Source: Lachnospiraceae bacterium NK4A144 (GTDB lineage Bacteria > Bacillota > Clostridia > Lachnospirales > Lachnospiraceae). From it: a stretch of 35,625 nt of DNA. This document shows positions 31,929-35,625 of this stretch, in pieces; within the stretch, counting starts at the first letter, position 1, and the number at the start of each line of letters is the position of its first letter. The notes beneath the pieces are model-generated. The model was not told the origin of the DNA. It worked only from the letters and a program-made list of their open reading frames with translations, and searched no databases. The translations under genes were made by a program, and so were the position numbers. The stretch is from positions 1 through 35,625 of the forward strand of contig AUJT01000034.1 of NCBI GenBank assembly GCA_000424365.1, given 5' to 3'.

Positions 31929-32156
31929 ATGACTTTTGAAATGCGAGTATTCTAAAAGCCATGAAAGCTTTCATACGAAATCTGAAGTAAATCCGTGTTT
32001 TCGATTATCAATATTAGAATTATACACAGCAAACTAAAGTTTAACTGCCACTAATTTAAAATTGTAAATAAAATGATTGCACACATTTAAAAAATCCAGT
32101 AAAAATGCGTATTACAGCAGAAACAAAAGTTATATGCATAAAACTACGAAAAGGTG

Positions 32157-32185
32157 TTGACACACCGAAATTGTGAGAGTATTAT
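32157..32185 (+). promoter_or_regulatory. feo operon promoter
   Basis: TTGACA (32157-32162), exactly 17 bases, TATTAT (32180-32185): a near-perfect sigma-A promoter, so strong expression is expected when not repressed. Confidence 0.9.
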
Positions 32186-32196
32186 TTATGACGCAA

Positions 32197-32215
32197 GAAA
32201 ATGATACTCATTATC
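32197..32215. promoter_or_regulatory. Fur box (iron box)
   Basis: GAAAATGATACTCATTATC matches the 19-base Fur consensus GATAATGATAATCATTATC at 17 positions. It lies over the start of transcription, where a bound Fe2+-Fur dimer would block initiation. Confidence 0.9.
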
Positions 32216-32243
32216 AAAGAGAATTATCGGGAGGTGCTGATTG

Positions 32244-32456
32244 ATGCCCCTTACTATGGCTGCTGTTGGAGAACAGAACAAGGTGTTTAGAGTAAATGGA
32301 TTAGATGACACTAAGCGTTTTTTGACTAACCTCGGATTTACTGAGGGAGCAGAAGTAACGGTGATTTCACGAATTGCCGGAAATCTTATCGTTAATATTC
32401 GTGATTCAAGAGTGGCGCTTGATGAAGTCATGGCGAAAAAGATCATGATCCATTAA
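32244..32456 (+). CDS. feoA: FeoA family protein, first copy
   Basis: A 70-residue SH3-like FeoA-domain protein. GGGAGGT at 32229-32235 favours ATG 32244 over the TTG just before it. RFLTNLGFTEGAEVTVISRI and NLIVNIRDSRVALDEVMAKK are the core of the domain. FeoA is a small cytoplasmic partner needed for ferrous iron uptake by FeoB, probably by contact with the FeoB cytoplasmic part. This copy diverges from the second one; two FeoA genes before feoB is common in Clostridia. It is the first gene after the Fur-controlled promoter. Confidence 0.9.
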   Translation: MPLTMAAVGEQNKVFRVNGLDDTKRFLTNLGFTEGAEVTVISRIAGNLIVNIRDSRVALDEVMAKKIMIH

Positions 32457-32540
32457 GTAATCACATTCTGATTAATGTTCAAGACATATCTGTGAAGAAT
32501 TATGGCGGATATGATCAAGATAAAAATGGAGGAGAATACA

Positions 32541-32765
32541 TTGCGAACACTCAGACAGGTAAAGGTTGGAGAGACAGTCACTGTTGCTTCCATCAAGGGT
32601 GATGGTGCACTGAAAAGAAGGATCATGGACATGGGCATCACGAAGAAGGCTCAGCTTTACATCAGAAAAGTTGCACCTCTTGGTGATCCGGTAGAGGTAA
32701 CTGTACGTGGATATGAGCTTTCTATCAGAAAGGACGACGCAGAGATAATCGAGATCGCTGAATAA
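32541..32765 (+). CDS. feoA: FeoA family protein, second copy (TTG start)
   Basis: A 74-residue FeoA-domain protein reading TLRQVKVGETVTVASIKGDG, then RRIMDMGITKKAQLYIRKVA and PLGDPVEVTVRGYELSIRK, closer to canonical FeoA than the first copy. The start is set at TTG 32541 because the only good ribosome binding site, GGAGGAG (32528-32534), stands six bases before it and because FeoA proteins usually begin just before the TLRQL segment. ATG 32502 would give 87 residues but has no convincing site. It lies 50 bases before feoB in the same operon. Confidence 0.88.
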   Translation: MRTLRQVKVGETVTVASIKGDGALKRRIMDMGITKKAQLYIRKVAPLGDPVEVTVRGYELSIRKDDAEIIEIAE

Positions 32766-32814
32766 GCAAAATTGTTTCTGTGAAAAAGAGAGTCAAAAAG
32801 AGGAGAAGAAGAAA

Positions 32815-34983
32815 ATGTCTGTCAGAATAGCATTAATCGGTAATCCGAACTGTGGTAAGACCACAATGTTCAATGCTCTTACAGGATCCAATCAGTATGT
32901 TGGAAACTGGCCGGGTGTAACAGTTGAAAAGAAAGAAGGACACTGGAAGAAAGATAAGGAAGTAGTTATCACTGACCTTCCGGGTATTTATTCCCTGTCA
33001 CCTTACACTTTAGAGGAAGTGGTTAGCCGTGACTATCTTCTGAAGGAAAAGCCGGAAGCTGTTATAAATCTTGTAGATGCAACAAATATAGAGCGAAATC
33101 TTTATCTTACAACGCAGGTTCTTGAAGCAGGTATTCCGGTAGTTATCGCACTCAATATGATGGATATCATCCGTAAGAGAGGCGATGTGATCGATACAAA
33201 GAAGCTTGCTAAGGAGCTTGGATGTGAAATAGTTGAAACAAGTGCTCTTCAGGAAAAGGGAATTCATGAAGCTGTAGAGAAGGCAGCAGCTCTTGCAAAG
33301 AGCAGAGCTTCTGTTGATCTTTCAAAGAAATTCTCCGCTGAAGTTGAAAAGTATCTTTCCGAGATAGATAATATCCTTCCGGAAAACATCTCTTCTGCTG
33401 AGCAGCGCAGATGGTATGTTGTAAAGGTATTTGAGCAGGATGAGAAGGTTCTTGAAGAGCTGAAACTTTCTCAGAAAATTGACTCTGAGATCAAGGCTGT
33501 TGTAAAAAAAGCGGAGACAGAGAACGATGATACCGCTGAGTCAGTGATCACAAATGAGCGTTATGAGTTTATTGTGGGAGTAGTATCAGACGCTGTTAAG
33601 AAGCCGAAGGAAAAGATGACAACATCTGATAAGATCGACCAGATCGTTACAAACCGTATCCTCGGTCTACCGATCTTTGCGCTTGTTATGGTATTTGTTT
33701 ACTGGCTTTCAGTGTGCAGCGGCGGATTTGGAACAAATCTCTGTGACTGGGTAAATGATGTTCTCTTTGGAGATATCATTCCTCCGGCTGTTGAAGGATT
33801 CCTTACAAATGCAGGTGTTAACGATGTACTTATAGATGTTATCGTAAACGGTATCATTGGCGGTGTTGGTTCTGTACTTGGATTCCTGCCGCAGATGATC
33901 GTATTGTTCTTCTGCCTGTCTATCCTTGAGGATATCGGTTATATGGTTCGTATCGCATTCGTTATGGACCGTGTTTTCCGTCACTTTGGACTTTCAGGAA
34001 AATCTTTCATCCCGCTTCTTATCGGAGCAGGCTGCGGTGTTCCCGGTATCATGGCTAGTAAGACTATCGAGAATGACAATGACAGACGTCTTACTATCAT
34101 GACAGCTACTTACATCCCTTGCGGAGCGAAGCTTCCGGTAATCGCACTTCTTGCAGGTGTTATTTTCGGAGGTCCCTGGTATCTGGCACCGCTTATGTAC
34201 TTTATCGGAATCGCAGCTGTACTTGTTGTAGCGATCGTACTTAAGAAGACAAAGCCGTTCCACGGTCAGGCAGCACCTTTTGTAATGGAGCTTCCTGCAT
34301 ACCACATTCCTTCACCTAAGACAGTACTTCTCCATGTTTGGGAGAGAACCTGGGCATTCCTTAAGAAGGCAGGAACAATTCTTTTCCTTGCCTGCCTCGT
34401 AATGTGGTTCCTGTCATCCTATGGATTTGAGAATGGTGCGTTCTGCCTCGTTTCTTCTCAGGAGTTCAGTCTTATGGCTTCTGTTGGTAAGGCTCTTGCA
34501 TGGATCTTCATTCCTGTTGGATTTGGTTCATGGCAGGCTGTTGCTTCATCCATTTCCGGATTTGTTGCAAAGGAGTCCATTGTTACTACAATGTCTATCC
34601 TTTCTCTCGGAGCTGAGGCTGCAGAGGATGATCCGTCACTTTGGGCAGGAGTACAGACCTTCTTCCCGCAGGCTACAATGGCAGTAAGTGCATTCTCCTT
34701 CCTGATCTTTAACCTGATCAACAGCCCTTGCCTTGCAGCTATCAGTACTATGGCAAAGGAACTTAATGACAAGAAGTGGACAGCTTTTGCTATCATTTTC
34801 CAGAATGTTTTCGCATACTTTGTTGCATTCCTGATCTATCAGATCGGTTCATTCATTGTATATGGTATCTTTACAGTGGCAACAGTGATCGCGTTTATTG
34901 GACTTGCAGTGCTTCTCTTCCTTATATTCCGTCCGGATCCGTATAGACATGCGAATCTCGAAGCGCGTCGTTCAGTAGCGTGA
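32815..34983 (+). CDS. feoB: Ferrous iron transporter FeoB
   Basis: A 722-residue Fe2+ transporter. The N-terminal G domain has GNPNCGKTT (9-17), the switch segment with NWPGVTVEKKEG, DLPGIYSL (54-57 DLPG) and NMMD (about 114-117). A helical guanine-dissociation-inhibitor-like region follows (about 170-270), then two Gate membrane regions separated by the FeoB C core: LIGAGCGVPGIMASKTIEND with its conserved Cys, and TATYIPCGAKLPVIALL. The last ~70 residues are hydrophobic. AGAGGAG precedes ATG 32815. Fur-box control and the two FeoA genes upstream fit anaerobic ferrous iron uptake. The gene is intact and of usual length. Confidence 0.97.
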   Translation: MSVRIALIGNPNCGKTTMFNALTGSNQYVGNWPGVTVEKKEGHWKKDKEVVITDLPGIYSLSPYTLEEVVSRDYLLKEKPEAVINLVDATNIERNLYLTTQVLEAGIPVVIALNMMDIIRKRGDVIDTKKLAKELGCEIVETSALQEKGIHEAVEKAAALAKSRASVDLSKKFSAEVEKYLSEIDNILPENISSAEQRRWYVVKVFEQDEKVLEELKLSQKIDSEIKAVVKKAETENDDTAESVITNERYEFIVGVVSDAVKKPKEKMTTSDKIDQIVTNRILGLPIFALVMVFVYWLSVCSGGFGTNLCDWVNDVLFGDIIPPAVEGFLTNAGVNDVLIDVIVNGIIGGVGSVLGFLPQMIVLFFCLSILEDIGYMVRIAFVMDRVFRHFGLSGKSFIPLLIGAGCGVPGIMASKTIENDNDRRLTIMTATYIPCGAKLPVIALLAGVIFGGPWYLAPLMYFIGIAAVLVVAIVLKKTKPFHGQAAPFVMELPAYHIPSPKTVLLHVWERTWAFLKKAGTILFLACLVMWFLSSYGFENGAFCLVSSQEFSLMASVGKALAWIFIPVGFGSWQAVASSISGFVAKESIVTTMSILSLGAEAAEDDPSLWAGVQTFFPQATMAVSAFSFLIFNLINSPCLAAISTMAKELNDKKWTAFAIIFQNVFAYFVAFLIYQIGSFIVYGIFTVATVIAFIGLAVLLFLIFRPDPYRHANLEARRSVA

Positions 34984-34999
34984 TCAGAACGGAGTAAGT

Positions 35000-35239
35000 A
35001 TGACGAGCGATAAGGTGATCGATAAACTGAAAGAAAGCGGTTGCAGAATCACCAAGCAACGCAGATTGATAGTAGATGTAATAATGGGAAACGAGTTTTC
35101 GTCATGTAAGGATATCTATTATCAGGTCATTTCCAGAGATAAGACCATCGGTATGGCAACGGTATATCGTATGATCCGGCAGCTGGAAGAACTCGATGTG
35201 ATCAGACGTGTCGAAAGAATAGAAGTAAATCAAGAGTAA
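35000..35239 (+). CDS. Fur-like winged-helix protein lacking the metal-binding/dimerisation domain
   Basis: A 79-residue protein that matches only the N-terminal half of Fur-family repressors: GCRITKQRRLIVDVIMGNE, then CKDIYYQVISRDKTIGMATV and YRMIRQLEELDVIRRVER, i.e. the winged helix with the recognition segment GMATVYR. It then stops at ...EVNQE. Full Fur proteins (130-150 residues) continue into a His/Cys/Asp-rich domain that dimerises and binds metal; none of this is present, and a terminator begins 4 bases after the stop, so no lost frame is left to find. It starts 16 bases after feoB. Enterobacterial FeoC is a ~78-residue winged-helix protein encoded in the same position; a similar role is a hypothesis. 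Confidence 0.85.
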   Translation: MTSDKVIDKLKESGCRITKQRRLIVDVIMGNEFSSCKDIYYQVISRDKTIGMATVYRMIRQLEELDVIRRVERIEVNQE

Positions 35240-35243
35240 GATG

Positions 35244-35284
35244 ATCCCGGTGTCACTGCATTATCCTGTGGCACCGGGATTTTG
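35244..35284 (+). terminator. Terminator of the feo operon
   Basis: ATCCCGGTGTCAC pairs with GTGGCACCGGGAT (13 bases, one G-U), followed by a short TTTTGCTGTT. Confidence 0.85.
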
Positions 35285-35286
35285 CT

Positions 35287-35432
35287 GTTACTGTTCACTC
35301 GCTTCCAGCTCGCTCACGTAACGGATTTTGCCAATTAAATCGCCTCAGGCGATGGGCAAAATCCAATGGCTTTTCATCTTTCTTGGTCGTAAACTCCGCA
35401 GCGTAGTGCTCCGTTTACGTGTGAACTGTTAC
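35287..35432. repeat. Compound palindromic repeat with module A on the minus strand
   Basis: Outer arms GTTACTGTTCAC (35287-35298) and GTGAACTGTTAC (35421-35432) nearly complement each other. Inside, GGATTTTGCC pairs with GGGCAAAATCC around ATCGCC-TCA-GGCGAT (module A, 35328-35372, homologous in reverse orientation to 12567-12621), and a further stem GTAAAC / GTTTAC (35389-35418) lies to the right. A separate 9-base hairpin, TTTTGCTAT-CCGG-TATAGCAAAA, follows at about 35434-35456. Confidence 0.75.
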
Positions 35433-35481
35433 ATTTTGCTATCCGGTATAGCAAAAAAGAAATATATACAAAAACATAATT

Positions 35482-35625
35482 TGCTGTTATGTATTTAAAT
35501 GATCGATAATAGGCAAAATGTAGAAAAGCACGATAAATCCTTACATAATGTCCCCAAATATGAACGCCTCAAAAATACTGACGATATAAATAATCAGAAG
35601 TAGATGTACAGCCGGAAAGAGGAGG
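35482..35625 (+). promoter_or_regulatory. Possible promoter and ribosome binding site of a gene starting beyond the window
   Basis: TTGCTG (35482-35487), an 18-base spacer and GATAAT (35506-35511) form a plausible promoter, and the window ends in AAAGAGGAGG, a strong ribosome binding site. A plus-strand gene should therefore start within about 10 bases past the right edge. Confidence 0.5.

Noticed and set aside
31750-32156. Hidden small gene between gltD and feoA
   Set aside because: Stop codons are frequent in all frames; the sequence is explained by a palindromic repeat, a terminator and AT-rich spacer.
35000-35239. Frameshifted full-length Fur
   Set aside because: The terminator stem starts four bases after the stop and no frame downstream codes for a His/Cys-rich Fur C-terminal domain.

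Overview
The window looks like chromosome from a low-to-mid GC Clostridia, most likely a Lachnospiraceae relative (Butyrivibrio/Pseudobutyrivibrio-like). This is inferred from gene style (PadR-HAAS-DUF4097 cassette, Fe-S serine dehydratase split into two subunits, FeoA-FeoA-FeoB, clostridial GOGAT, CIRCE-controlled small heat shock protein), strong AGGAGG ribosome binding sites and TTGACA/TATAAT promoters. No rRNA, tRNA, phage, insertion sequence or CRISPR array was seen. Most of it is ordinary core and semi-core chromosome; the unusual content is in a few genes and in the intergenic regions.

Layout: (1) 1-1.7 kb: tail of a leucine-rich-repeat protein, then a small lipoprotein with two VYGPP motifs directly followed by a radical SAM/SPASM enzyme, a candidate peptide-modification pair. 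(2) 1.7-4 kb: PadR regulator, HAAS-domain membrane protein and DUF4097 protein behind a promoter full of inverted repeats. (3) 4-6.3 kb: serine dehydratase beta and alpha subunits with a UPF0126-type (glycine transporter family) gene between them. (4) 6.3-8.4 kb, minus: KtrB/KtrA potassium uptake. (5) 8.5-11 kb: relic of a DUF4143-type ATPase, a cell-wall amidase lipoprotein, a large nested-hairpin repeat, and a threonine-aldolase-family enzyme. (6) 11.1-15.1 kb: MATE exporter (minus), CIRCE-Hsp20, an HEFAH membrane protease-like protein and an orphan DNA methyltransferase. (7) 15.1-18.4 kb, minus: an unknown two-TM protein, CstA, and a possible C-rich small RNA upstream of cstA. (8) 18.4-25.3 kb: Ca2+/Na+ antiporter, HAD hydrolase and metallophosphoesterase (plus), facing truA, a DUF1624 membrane protein and a TetM/EF-G-like GTPase fused to a complete Rae1/YacP nuclease (minus). 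(9) 25.3-31.9 kb: gltB-gltD behind a leader containing a strong terminator. (10) 32.1-35.3 kb: iron-boxed feoA-feoA-feoB plus a Fur-like winged helix without its metal-binding half.

Functional themes: amino acid nitrogen flow (serine deamination, threonine/glycine chemistry, glutamate synthesis), K+, Ca2+/Na+ and Fe2+ transport, envelope remodelling and stress response. The points most worth following are the lipoprotein/radical SAM pair, the GTPase-Rae1 fusion, the truncated Fur protein in the feo operon, the candidate small RNA before cstA, the gltB leader, and a family of compound palindromic intergenic repeats with compensatory base changes.
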